DNA of 64,000 nucleotides. It comes from Verrucomicrobia bacterium Tous-C9LFEB (lineage in GTDB: Bacteria > Verrucomicrobiota > Verrucomicrobiia > Methylacidiphilales > UBA1321). Position numbers and translations under genes: made by a program. The notes under the pieces were generated by a model. The model did no database searches. It was not told the origin of the DNA and saw only the letters and a list, made by a program, of their open reading frames with translations. This document shows, piece by piece, positions 44,210-52,733 of the stretch (its first letter is position 1; every line of letters begins with the position of its first letter). The DNA lies in contig NEUU01000007.1 of the NCBI GenBank assembly GCA_002304345.1, forward strand, positions 1 to 64,000, given 5' to 3'.

Positions 44210-45280
44210 ATGAATCTTATGAAAGCATTGGTTCTCGAAGCGGACCGCAAACTCACCTACGTCACCGACCGTCCCATTCCGGAGGGTCCCACTTCCAACT
44301 GCGCCCTCGTGCGCATTGCGGCCTGCGGCATTTGCGGTAGCGATATTCCGCGCGGCTTCGGCGGTAAGGCATACCATTATCCGCTCGTGATGGGGCATGA
44401 ATTCAGTGGCGTGGTGGAAGAACCTGCCACGGGGGGACGTCTGGCCAAGGGCACACGTGTCGCCGTCTTCCCGCTTCTGCCGCGCGACTCCTCCAACGAT
44501 CCTGCGTGCCAAACCGGCGATTATGCGCAAGCGCGTGATTATGACTACTATGGTTCTCGACGCGATGGAGCTTTCGCGGAGTATCTCCGCGTACCGGAAT
44601 GGAATTTGTTCCCGGTGCCCGACCACGTGAATCTGCTGCATGCCTCGATGACCGAGCCTGCGGCCGTCGCGTTGCATGGCATCCGCCGACTGCACTGTCA
44701 GGCCGGAGACGATGCTGTGGTGTTTGGAGCCGGACCAATTGGCAACATGGCCGCGCAATGGCTGCGTATTCACGGCTGCGCACGCATTTTCGTCGTCGAT
44801 GTCGATGCACGCAAGCTGAGCCTCAGCGAGTCGATGGGTTTCCTACCGATCAATGCCGCTCAGACAGATCCGGTCGAAACCGTGAAGGCCGCAACCGGTG
44901 GCGCGGGGGTGCAGCGCAGTGTGGAAGCGTGCGGGTTGCCGCTGACCTTCCTGCAAGCCGTAAAGGTCGCCGGGCGTTTCGGCGAGGTGCTCTTCATGGG
45001 CAACATCGCTGGTGAATTCAAAATCGGCGAGAAGGATTTCTCCGACATCCTGCGCAAGGAACTCACCATTCTCGGCACCTGGAACAGCAAGATCGCTCCG
45101 CTCGGGACGGACGATTGGACGACGGTCTTGAAACATCTCGACCGCCAATTAATCGTCGCCCCCTTGATTACGGACAAGCTCCCGCTCGCCGAAGGACCGC
45201 GCATTTTTGATGAATTGGTCAATCGGCGCGGCATTCACAACAAGGTAATCTTCAATATCACACCGGAGCTCAATCAATGA
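44210..45280 (+). CDS. Galactitol-1-phosphate 5-dehydrogenase-like enzyme
   Basis: This 356-residue medium-chain dehydrogenase resembles GatD-type sugar-alcohol-phosphate dehydrogenases: catalytic zinc ligands in IAACGICGSDIPRGFGG and VMGHEFSGVVEE, the DYYGSRRDGAFAEYLRVPE segment, the Rossmann motif VVFGAGPIGNMAAQW and the C-terminal ILRKELTILGTWNSK. The structural zinc lobe is degenerate: where GatD has four Cys, only the Cys in DPACQTGDY remains. It should oxidise a polyol phosphate or polyol to a ketose. The next gene overlaps its stop by four bases, so they are translationally coupled. The ATG at 44219 is an alternative start. Confidence 0.85.
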   Translation: MNLMKALVLEADRKLTYVTDRPIPEGPTSNCALVRIAACGICGSDIPRGFGGKAYHYPLVMGHEFSGVVEEPATGGRLAKGTRVAVFPLLPRDSSNDPACQTGDYAQARDYDYYGSRRDGAFAEYLRVPEWNLFPVPDHVNLLHASMTEPAAVALHGIRRLHCQAGDDAVVFGAGPIGNMAAQWLRIHGCARIFVVDVDARKLSLSESMGFLPINAAQTDPVETVKAATGGAGVQRSVEACGLPLTFLQAVKVAGRFGEVLFMGNIAGEFKIGEKDFSDILRKELTILGTWNSKIAPLGTDDWTTVLKHLDRQLIVAPLITDKLPLAEGPRIFDELVNRRGIHNKVIFNITPELNQ

Positions 45281-46215
45281 ACTTTTCCCTGGGACTGAAA
45301 ACCGACGCGATCGAAACGCGCTATAGTTTTCCATGGCTCTTCGACCTGCTCGCAGAAGAAGGAATCCGCCACGTACAAGTCGGTTCTTTCTTCGAAATGT
45401 ATACGCTCGAAAATGAGTGGTTTGAAAACCTCAAGGCCGAAGCTGCGCAACGCGATCTCGCCCTGAAAAGCGTCTTCACCGCCCACCGCGAACTCGGTGG
45501 TTTCTTCTATGGAGATCCGTATATGGAACGCGCCGCCCGTCGGGGTTGCGAGCGGTTGCTCGAAGTGGCGGCTCAACTCGGCGCTGATTACTGCGGCTGG
45601 AATCCCGGGGCCATCTATCGGGATAAGCCGCAATCCAAACCGGACGGACTCCTCTGCTTTCACCGACATCTGCACGAGCTGATGCATCGTGCCCACGAAC
45701 TCGGCCTGAAGGGAATCACCCTCGAACCCATGTCATGCCTGGCAGAACCCCCTTCCACGCCAGAGGAAATCCGCACGATGATGACGACTGCGAGCGCCTA
45801 TCAGGCGCGGCATGCCGACTCCACCGTGCCGGTTTATCTCTGCGGCGATATCAGTCATGGCATTGCCGATGCGCAGAGCCGGGTCATTTACGATAATATG
45901 GATTTGTTTCAGTTCGCCATTCCGTGGATGGCGGAATTTCATTTCAAAAACACCGATGCGATTTTCAGCAGTACTTTTGGTTTCAGTGCGGAAGAAAAAA
46001 AGCGCGGCATCGTGGATCTGAAAAAAATTCGCACACTCGTTGAAGAAAACTCCAGCCGCTGGCCCGTGGACGAAGTCGTTGGTTATCTGGAAATCAGCGG
46101 GCCGAAAATTGGCCGCGATTATTCCGATCCACACCTCGGTCCGCAACTGCGCGCCTCGCTTCGCGCGTTAAAGGAAGTTTTCCCTGTTCCCGCTCAATCC
46201 TTAAATCTCATCTAA
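45277..46215 (+). CDS. Xylose-isomerase-like TIM-barrel sugar isomerase/epimerase
   Basis: This 312-residue protein fits the AP endonuclease/xylose-isomerase-like TIM-barrel family: the metal-site Glu in GITLEPMSCLAEPPS, Asp and His around LCGDISHG and AEFHFKNTDAIF, and a final YLEISGPKIGRDYSDP with the last conserved Glu. Such enzymes isomerise or epimerise ketoses and their phosphates. Its ATG overlaps the TGA of the GatD-like gene, so the dehydrogenase product is probably its substrate. It is related in fold to tagatose 3-epimerases and to erythrulose-phosphate isomerases; the sequence does not decide between them. Confidence 0.8.
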   Translation: MNFSLGLKTDAIETRYSFPWLFDLLAEEGIRHVQVGSFFEMYTLENEWFENLKAEAAQRDLALKSVFTAHRELGGFFYGDPYMERAARRGCERLLEVAAQLGADYCGWNPGAIYRDKPQSKPDGLLCFHRHLHELMHRAHELGLKGITLEPMSCLAEPPSTPEEIRTMMTTASAYQARHADSTVPVYLCGDISHGIADAQSRVIYDNMDLFQFAIPWMAEFHFKNTDAIFSSTFGFSAEEKKRGIVDLKKIRTLVEENSSRWPVDEVVGYLEISGPKIGRDYSDPHLGPQLRASLRALKEVFPVPAQSLNLI

Positions 46216-46219
46216 ATCC

Positions 46220-47725
46220 ATGTCTTCCCTTTCCCATCTTGAAGAAAAAATCCGGGCCGGCTGGCTCGGCAAAGTCATCGGCGGCACACTCGGCGGCCCT
46301 TTCGAGGGATACGCAGGCAAACTGAATGTTCCCTTCTACGATCCCATTCCGAGCCAAGCGTTGCCCAACGACGACCTCGATCTGCAAGTGGTCTGGTTAC
46401 GGTATCTGTTGTCGAAGAAAGTGACCTCCGTACAGCCTGCCGATCTGGCGGACGCATGGCAAAAGCACGTCGGCTTTCCCTGGTGTGAATACGCCGTTGG
46501 GCTCCGTAACCGGCACTATGGCCTGAGCGGAGTGCAATTGGGCGCGTTCGACAATTGGTTCGCCGATTGCATGGGTGCGGCGATTCGCAGTGAAATCTGG
46601 GCATTTCTCGCGCCAAGCGATACCCGCCGGGCCGCTCACTATGCGTGGGCCGATGCGATCTTCGACCACGCCGGTGATGGCGTGTATGCCGCCATGTTCT
46701 TCGCCGTATTGGAATCCAGCGCGTTCGAAGACTCCGATCTGAACTCACTGATCGAAAAAGGATTGGCAGCCATCCCCGCCGCGTCACGAACCGCCTTCGC
46801 CGTCCGTCGGACCCAGTATCTCTGGTCGCTCATTCGAAACTGGGAGGAAGTGCGCGAAATTTTGATCGTCGACCTCGCGCCCACACACTTCACCGACACG
46901 GCCATCAATATTGCCTTTACGATTCTGGGACTCCTCGCCGGAGAGCGGGATTTCGAGCGAACCCTGTGCATCGCCAATAACTGCGGATGGGATACCGACT
47001 GCACCGCCGCCACCGCCGGAGCCATTCTCGGCGTGATGGACCCGTCGTGCATTCCGCCCAAATGGAGTGATCCGATCGGAGGCAAGGTGCTTCTGAATCC
47101 ACAAATTCTCGACATGCCTCTCGAGACCAGTCTCGACGAATTGACCGAGCAAACGTTGCAACTACGCGCCCAACTCACGCACCACATCGTGGGCGATACG
47201 ATCGTCTTGCCGCGAATGCGTCCACGCCCCAGCGAGTCACCCATCCAGATACCCTATCGATGCGGTATACAGGAGCAATCGATCAAGTCTGTCACCACAC
47301 TGACCGACATCCCGGCGGAATCGTTCACAGCAGCAGGCCATTGGTTCCGCCATTCGGTGAGCGATCCGAAAGCCAAGGCCATGCATTTCTCTTTCAACGT
47401 GAAAATCGATGACGAAAGACCGGTCCGGTTCATGGCCTTTCTGTCGCGTCCCTGCCGCACTTTTGTCGATGGAAAATCCTATGCTGACTTCGAGCCGCGC
47501 TCCTGGGCTCCGGGATGGCACGGTCCGTCCTTTCACCTCTTTGCCGAGCGCGCTGTCGATGGAACCAAGCCTCTACGCGCTCCGGCTCTCGTCCTCACCC
47601 CGGGCGAGCATCGATTCGATGTCCTGCTCGAGCATGACGGCACGGATGCGATCGAACTTGTCATCGGTGTCGCCGATGCCACGAGCGACCTCTGGCTTCC
47701 TTTTGCTCTCGCAATAGCCAAATGA
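46220..47725 (+). CDS. ADP-ribosylglycohydrolase-family protein, paralogue 2
   Basis: This 501-residue protein is a paralogue of the one at 38.4-39.9 kb. It begins with GWLGKVIGGTLGGPFEG, has the metal motif ALPNDDLDLQ and the second site CGWDTDCTAATAGA, and carries a beta-rich C-terminal domain of about 150 residues. The start lies four bases after the isomerase stop, so it is the last gene of the dehydrogenase operon. Its presence in a sugar operon argues for a glycosidic substrate, perhaps an N- or O-riboside feeding the pathway, rather than protein ADP-ribose removal. That is inference from context. It converges with the hybrid kinase gene. Confidence 0.8.
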   Translation: MSSLSHLEEKIRAGWLGKVIGGTLGGPFEGYAGKLNVPFYDPIPSQALPNDDLDLQVVWLRYLLSKKVTSVQPADLADAWQKHVGFPWCEYAVGLRNRHYGLSGVQLGAFDNWFADCMGAAIRSEIWAFLAPSDTRRAAHYAWADAIFDHAGDGVYAAMFFAVLESSAFEDSDLNSLIEKGLAAIPAASRTAFAVRRTQYLWSLIRNWEEVREILIVDLAPTHFTDTAINIAFTILGLLAGERDFERTLCIANNCGWDTDCTAATAGAILGVMDPSCIPPKWSDPIGGKVLLNPQILDMPLETSLDELTEQTLQLRAQLTHHIVGDTIVLPRMRPRPSESPIQIPYRCGIQEQSIKSVTTLTDIPAESFTAAGHWFRHSVSDPKAKAMHFSFNVKIDDERPVRFMAFLSRPCRTFVDGKSYADFEPRSWAPGWHGPSFHLFAERAVDGTKPLRAPALVLTPGEHRFDVLLEHDGTDAIELVIGVADATSDLWLPFALAIAK

Positions 47726-47738
47726 GGAAGCTCTGTAT

Positions 47739-50405
47739 TCAGACCGTCTTCGATGCTAAAAGCTGATGTAAAACATTCGCCAGTTCATCGATCGTGCTCG
47801 GCTTGGCAATAAAATGCGTCACGCCTACTTTGCGTGCGGCGTCCATATCCTGCTCACGGACATAGCCACTCGCCAGCGCGGCGGGAAAATCCGGCCGGAT
47901 TTCCCGCAGGCTCTTGACGAGATTGTAGCCGCTCATACCCGGCATCGAGCAATCGCTGACGATGGCATCGTAACCACTGGGATTCGCCCGGAAGCAATCC
48001 AACGCTTCCATGGGATTACTAAAACCGCTCACTTTGTAGCCCAGCTTTTCGATGATTTTCATCGAGACAAAGACCAGCGGCTTTTCATCATCGACATAGA
48101 TGACATGTTCGCCGTGGCCATATGGAAGAGGTGTTGGTGGCATCGCTTTGCTTTCGGTTGCTGATTCCATCGCGGGAAAGTAAAGTCGGAAGACGGTACC
48201 GCGCCCCGCCTGGCTGTAGACCGTGATGGCTCCGTGATGACTTTTCATGATGCCATGCACCATCGAGAGGCCCAATCCACTCCCCTCTCCCACGCCCTTC
48301 GTGGTGAAGAACGGCTCAAAAATATGTTCTGCGGTGGATTGATCCATGCCGCACCCGGTATCCCGCACCATCAGCCGGACGAAACGTCCTTCATAAAGTT
48401 CCGGAGCCAGCTTGGCGTGAGAAGCGTCAAGCGTCACCGTCTCCAAATCCAGACTGAGCACGCCGCCCGTATCCGCCATCGCATGCATGGCGTTCGTACC
48501 GAGATTCATGATGATTTGATGAATCTGCGTCGCATCGGCATTCACCTTGGGAATTTCCCCATTGCAGTGAGTGCGAATCTCGATCATGGCGGGGAGCAAA
48601 GGTCGCAACATCTTGACCGCTTCTTCGATAACGAGAGGCAATTCAATCGGCACGCGCACGGATTCTTCCTGCCTCGTAAAGGTGAGCAATCGACGCACGA
48701 GATCCCGGGCGCGCACGACCGACTTTTCGATTTCCCCTATGTATTCCCGGGCCGGATGAACAGGAGGCAATTCATCGAGCGAAATCCGGGCGTTGCCTGC
48801 CACAGCCGCCAAAATGTTGTTGAAATCATGGGCAATGCCTCCGGAAAAACGCCCAATCGCCTCCAGTTTTTGAGCCTGAAGAAGTTGACCCTCCAATTTT
48901 TTGCGTTCCTCTTCGGCCTTCTTACGATCGGAAATGTCCTGTTTGACGGCGATGAAATGCGAGATGCGATGACCTTCGTCATAGACGGGCGTGATGGTCA
49001 TTTCCTGAGTGTAGAGGCTACCATCCTTCCGACGGCTCAGCAGCTCTCCATGCCAGACATTCCCAGCGAGAACGGTCTCCCACATCGCCGAGTAAAAGAC
49101 GTCATCCCCGGGATCAGGCCAGGTCAGACGCAAGCTTTGCCCCAGCGCTTCCGCTTCCTCATAACCAGTCAATTTCGTAAATGCCGGATTGATCCAGATA
49201 ATGGTTCCTCGCTTGTCGAGGATGACGATGCTGTTGGCGGCCGCCTTCAAGGCGCTGCCACGCAATAGAAGCTGCTGCTCCACTTTCTTGCGCAAGGTGA
49301 TGTCGCGGGCAAAGACAAGGGCCCCATGCTCTCCCTTATAAATGAAGGGGACGGCCGATACTTCCACATCCACCGCCTCGCCATTGCACCGCACGATTTG
49401 TTCCGTGATCAACGGAGCTTCCTTCTGCTCTTGATTGAGCTGCTGGATGCGTTGGCGAACGCCTTCCCGGTAGTCGGGGTGAAAATGATCCAGAACGGGC
49501 TGCCCGATGAGCTGCTCCGCATTGACCGCACCGAACAAGCGCACCGCTGTCGGATTCAGATAGGCGAAGCATCCGCGAGTCTGAATGAAAATGGCGTCAG
49601 GTCCCGTTTCCACCACGGTGCGGAAACGCTGTTCTCCCCTGCGCAACTCTTCCTGCACTTCCCGCTGTTCCTGAATGTCCGTGCTGGAGCCGATCCATTT
49701 GATGATTCTCCCTGTCTCATCTCGCAAGGGCATGGCCCGCGTATCGAACCAGCGATAGTGGCCGTCGTGACGACGAATGCGGTATTCCACTCGAAATCCG
49801 TTTTTGTCAGCCAGCGCCCTGTCCTTCTCTTCGAGAGTGCGCGCGCGATCGTCCGGGTGAATGACTTCGATCCAACCCAAACCGAGTTGGGATTCCATGG
49901 TAGCGCCGGTATATTCCAGCCATTGCGGGCTCATATATTCGCAGACCCCTTCAGCGTCCGTCGTCCAGACCATTTGCGGCAGCGCTTCCGCTAATTGTCG
50001 AAAGCGTTCCTCGGCCTGTTGGGACTTCAACGCTAAAATCTCGGCCTGCCGACGAAGCCGGTGCAATCGCTCATTGAGCAGGCTGATCAACGTTCCCGCC
50101 ACCAAGAGAATGAACCATTGGGTGAAATCTACAAATCGGGCAAACGCCAGACTCCCAACCGGAGGGATAAAATAAAAGTCGGTGACCAAACCCGAAAGCA
50201 GGGTCGAAACCATTCCCGGTCCCAAGCCCCCCAAATAGGAGGAGAGGATGATGGGAATCAAAAAGAGAATCAGCACCGGACGACTGGCAAACCAGTCACT
50301 AAACATCAACCGCACACCTAATGTGGCAAGCGTGACAAACACCGCCATAGCGTAGCCCCCCCAACGCGTAGACCAGGCGAAACTGATAATTCTTTGCTTA
50401 TCCAA
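47739..50405 (-). CDS. Hybrid sensor histidine kinase/response regulator with PAS domains
   Basis: This 888-residue protein has a KdpD/DUF4118-like membrane domain of about four helices (about 15-115), three PAS domains (about 130-250, 260-370 and 375-500; LAEALPQMVWTTDAEGVCEY marks the first), a HisKA domain with phospho-His in FSGGIAHDFNNILAAV (about 525), a HATPase domain (NLGTNAMHAMADTGG, GEGSGLGLSMVHGIM) and a C-terminal receiver (IYVDDEKPLVFVSM; Asp in AIVSDCSMPGMSG; Lys in FIAKPS). It senses an unknown signal and ends in a receiver without a DNA-binding domain, so output must pass to another protein. The start is a TTG at 50405 with AAGGGG upstream; no partner regulator is adjacent. 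Confidence 0.92.
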   Translation of the reverse strand: MDKQRIISFAWSTRWGGYAMAVFVTLATLGVRLMFSDWFASRPVLILFLIPIILSSYLGGLGPGMVSTLLSGLVTDFYFIPPVGSLAFARFVDFTQWFILLVAGTLISLLNERLHRLRRQAEILALKSQQAEERFRQLAEALPQMVWTTDAEGVCEYMSPQWLEYTGATMESQLGLGWIEVIHPDDRARTLEEKDRALADKNGFRVEYRIRRHDGHYRWFDTRAMPLRDETGRIIKWIGSSTDIQEQREVQEELRRGEQRFRTVVETGPDAIFIQTRGCFAYLNPTAVRLFGAVNAEQLIGQPVLDHFHPDYREGVRQRIQQLNQEQKEAPLITEQIVRCNGEAVDVEVSAVPFIYKGEHGALVFARDITLRKKVEQQLLLRGSALKAAANSIVILDKRGTIIWINPAFTKLTGYEEAEALGQSLRLTWPDPGDDVFYSAMWETVLAGNVWHGELLSRRKDGSLYTQEMTITPVYDEGHRISHFIAVKQDISDRKKAEEERKKLEGQLLQAQKLEAIGRFSGGIAHDFNNILAAVAGNARISLDELPPVHPAREYIGEIEKSVVRARDLVRRLLTFTRQEESVRVPIELPLVIEEAVKMLRPLLPAMIEIRTHCNGEIPKVNADATQIHQIIMNLGTNAMHAMADTGGVLSLDLETVTLDASHAKLAPELYEGRFVRLMVRDTGCGMDQSTAEHIFEPFFTTKGVGEGSGLGLSMVHGIMKSHHGAITVYSQAGRGTVFRLYFPAMESATESKAMPPTPLPYGHGEHVIYVDDEKPLVFVSMKIIEKLGYKVSGFSNPMEALDCFRANPSGYDAIVSDCSMPGMSGYNLVKSLREIRPDFPAALASGYVREQDMDAARKVGVTHFIAKPSTIDELANVLHQLLASKTV

Positions 50406-50570
50406 AACAAAGCCCCTTTTCTCGATGAACCGTCCGTCAGGAAACCGCTCAGCAGCTCGGTGAGTCGTTCTGTTACTACCCTACTCTTGGCGTCGTAATT
50501 AGTCACGCTCAGAGTGGCCCGACGTGGTTCCGATTGTTCCTCAGTAATCGTGTGCTCTGGACACGAAAAC

Positions 50571-50611
50571 GCCGGATCAACTCACCTATCGAGATAGGCA
50601 ATTGATCCGGC
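50571..50611 (-). terminator. Intrinsic terminator after the RRM gene
   Basis: GCCGGATCAA (50571-50580) and TTGATCCGGC (50602-50611) pair perfectly, enclosing a second stem CCTATC/GATAGG. On the minus strand the stem is followed by GTTTTCG. It lies about 60 bases past the stop of the RRM gene, separating it from the hybrid kinase. Confidence 0.75.
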
Positions 50612-50672
50612 GTCTCGGGCACGGATGACAGGTTCAGGATTTTACAATCCCGAACCGATCCTGCGTGGAAAA

Positions 50673-50936
50673 CTAGCGGCGGGGGCCGCGAGATTCCATC
50701 GGCTTGGCTTCGTTGACGGTCAAGTCACGGCCATCATGATTCTTGCCATTCAACGCTTCGATGGCGCGACGGCCTTCTTCGGCGCTGCTCATGGTGACGA
50801 AACCAAAACCGCGAGGGCGTTGGGTTTCACGTTCCATGATCAGATTGGCTTCCGTGACGGTGCCGTGCTGGGCGAAAAGTTGTTTGAGGTCTTGTTCGGT
50901 GGTTTGGAAGGAGAGATTGCCGACGTATAATTTCAT
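50673..50936 (-). CDS. Single-RRM RNA-binding protein
   Basis: This 87-residue protein is a single RNA recognition motif: RNP2 is KLYVGNLSF at the N-terminus and RNP1 is RGFGFVTM near residue 44, with EALNGKNHDGRDLTVNEAKP completing the fold. A short basic tail (SRGPRR) follows. It matches the small bacterial glycine-poor RRM proteins best known from cyanobacteria and also found in Verrucomicrobia and Bacteroidetes, which bind single-stranded RNA and are often cold-induced. The 5' leader is long (about 240 bases to the next gene) and contains a small stem ACTTCA/TGAAGT at 50967-50988. It ends in a strong terminator, so it is probably monocistronic. Confidence 0.95.
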   Translation of the reverse strand: MKLYVGNLSFQTTEQDLKQLFAQHGTVTEANLIMERETQRPRGFGFVTMSSAEEGRRAIEALNGKNHDGRDLTVNEAKPMESRGPRR

Positions 50937-51180
50937 AGGATACTTTCTTTTATTTTTTAGGTTGCGACTTCACGCCAACTATTGAAGTGAGTGCGAGAGC
51001 ACACATGAATTACCGTTGGGAGCGAACAGGAAACTACGGCCTGAGACACAGCTACTTGGCTTCAGAGGGAAGCAATGAGGATCGATGCACGGAACATCGC
51101 AGGTATTCCAGGGATGTACAGATATATCTTCGGAATAAATATTTAGGTGGCTCGCCTATTCCGGCGTATGTTGCCCCCAC

Positions 51181-51807
51181 GTGAACTCTATCGCCACATG
51201 GATTCGGGAAAGCGATCAGGCTCATTTCGAGCGGGTGTTTCGGCCCTATCCCGAAGTTCATTTATGGAATGCGCGGACCGATTCCGTTCCGTGGGAACAG
51301 GTTCAGGGTTTACTTCTGACTGGCGGTTCGGATATTTCCCAAAGCTATCTGAAGCAGCCTGTGCCCGATCCCACGCTGATTCAAGGAGCTGATCCGGCAC
51401 GAGACGCCTGGGAATTCGAAGCGCTGGCGAAAGCGCTCCGCCAACAACTCCCCCTTCTCGCCATTTGCCGAGGACTTCAAGTCCTGAATGTCGCTCTGGG
51501 CGGCACCTTGCTTCTCGACATCCCGTGCCATGACGATGCCAAGACCGAGAATGTACAGGAACTCGTTCACGCTCCCGACGCGGCATTCCAATTTCCGCGA
51601 GTCAACAGCTCCCACCATCAGGCGCTTGATCAACTGGGGGCCGGACTCGTCGTGGAGGCGTGGAGCGCTGCCGATCGCGTGATCGAGCAAGTGCGGCTCA
51701 ACGATTATGGCTTTGGATGGGGCGTTCAATACCATCCCGAACGCGACGAAATCTATCAGTCGCTTTTCGACGCTTTCGTCGATCAGGTGAAAGCAGTCCG
51801 CCCATGA
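51181..51807 (+). CDS. Gamma-glutamyl-GABA hydrolase-like class I glutamine amidotransferase (peptidase C26)
   Basis: This 208-residue protein has the class I glutamine amidotransferase-like triad: nucleophile Cys in LLAICRGLQVLNVALGG, His and Glu in GWGVQYHPERDE, and LLTGGSDISQSYL near the N-terminus. It matches the PuuD/peptidase C26 group, which hydrolyses gamma-glutamyl bonds. The start is a GTG at 51181 without a clear ribosome-binding site. Its TGA overlaps the ATG of a transglutaminase-like gene by two bases, so the two are translationally coupled. That partner suggests a role in gamma-glutamyl or isopeptide chemistry; polyamine-glutamate turnover is also possible. The substrate is unknown. 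Confidence 0.85.
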   Translation: MNSIATWIRESDQAHFERVFRPYPEVHLWNARTDSVPWEQVQGLLLTGGSDISQSYLKQPVPDPTLIQGADPARDAWEFEALAKALRQQLPLLAICRGLQVLNVALGGTLLLDIPCHDDAKTENVQELVHAPDAAFQFPRVNSSHHQALDQLGAGLVVEAWSAADRVIEQVRLNDYGFGWGVQYHPERDEIYQSLFDAFVDQVKAVRP

Positions 51808-52703
51808 ACGCCTCTCCCCTCAATATGACCGTCCGTATCGGCTGTCATATTATTTACCAGACGTCACAGCCGACGCCCATTTTACTCGTGCTGCGTCCAC
51901 GACTGGGCGGCAGGCAGGTGGTGCGTCAGGAAAGAATCTCATTCAGCCCTTACTACCCATCCGACGAATACACCGATACGCATGGGAACATCACGTACCG
52001 GTCGATGCTGCAGCCCGGTCAAAACATCATTCATCACGATGCTCTCGTCGCCGTCTCCTCGGAACCGGACAATTACGATCAGCAATCATTCCCGGTTTCG
52101 ATTGGGCAACTGCCCCCGTGGATACTTCGCTACACGCTCCCCAGTCGCTATTGCGATTCCGACAAGCTGATGGACTTCGCTTGGCGTCAATTCGGCGAGA
52201 TCAATAATGGGGTGGAACGCGTCCTCGCGATTTGCAACTGGGTTCATCACAACCTCGAATACCGGTTTGGCTCCGGTCGGGCCGACATTTCCGCTTCCGA
52301 AGTCATCCACCAACGATTTGGCGTCTGCCGCGATTTCGCGCATGTCGCCATCGCTCTCTGTCGCACTTTCAATCTCCCCGCCCGCTATGTGGTGGGTCAT
52401 CTGCCCGACATCGGTTACCCCGACCCCGGTACGCCGATGGATTTCCATGCTTACTTTGAAGTCTACCTCGGCCAGACCTGGTGCACCTTCGATGCCCGTT
52501 ACAACATTCCCCGCATCGGTCGGGTCAAAGTCGCTCAAGGACTGGATGCGGTGGACGGTGCCTTCTCCACCATCTATGGAGAAGCGCAGATGTCGTGGTT
52601 TGAGGTGTGGGCTTACCAGGTCGACCCGGACCGGGTTTCCGTTGGAGATCCTGTCGACCTCTCCAAACGACTCGATGGTACACCCACGATTCGCCTTGGT
52701 TAG
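51804..52703 (+). CDS. Transglutaminase-like protein, first of pair
   Basis: This protein of about 299 residues has an N-terminal beta domain as in bacterial transglutaminase N regions, then the transglutaminase core with the catalytic Cys in FGVCRDFAHVA, His in MDFHAYFEVYL and Asp in CTFDARYNI. These proteins act as Cys proteases or amidases rather than true cross-linkers in most bacteria. No signal peptide is seen. The ATG at 51804 overlaps the stop of the peptidase C26 gene, which fixes the start. A second family member follows 30 bases downstream. The usual partners of such pairs (alpha-E and circularly permuted ATP-grasp proteins) are absent. Confidence 0.87.
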   Translation: MNASPLNMTVRIGCHIIYQTSQPTPILLVLRPRLGGRQVVRQERISFSPYYPSDEYTDTHGNITYRSMLQPGQNIIHHDALVAVSSEPDNYDQQSFPVSIGQLPPWILRYTLPSRYCDSDKLMDFAWRQFGEINNGVERVLAICNWVHHNLEYRFGSGRADISASEVIHQRFGVCRDFAHVAIALCRTFNLPARYVVGHLPDIGYPDPGTPMDFHAYFEVYLGQTWCTFDARYNIPRIGRVKVAQGLDAVDGAFSTIYGEAQMSWFEVWAYQVDPDRVSVGDPVDLSKRLDGTPTIRLG

Positions 52704-52733
52704 ATCCGACAGCAATCAACTCGAGATGACACC

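Noticed and set aside
38395..47725. ADP-ribosylglycohydrolase genes as part of a toxin-antitoxin or DarTG-like defence system
   Set aside because: No ADP-ribosyltransferase toxin or macrodomain gene is adjacent and the context is metabolic.
47814..49994. Several long plus-strand frames within the hybrid kinase region
   Set aside because: Composition typical of antisense frames; kinase, PAS and receiver motifs are all on the minus strand.
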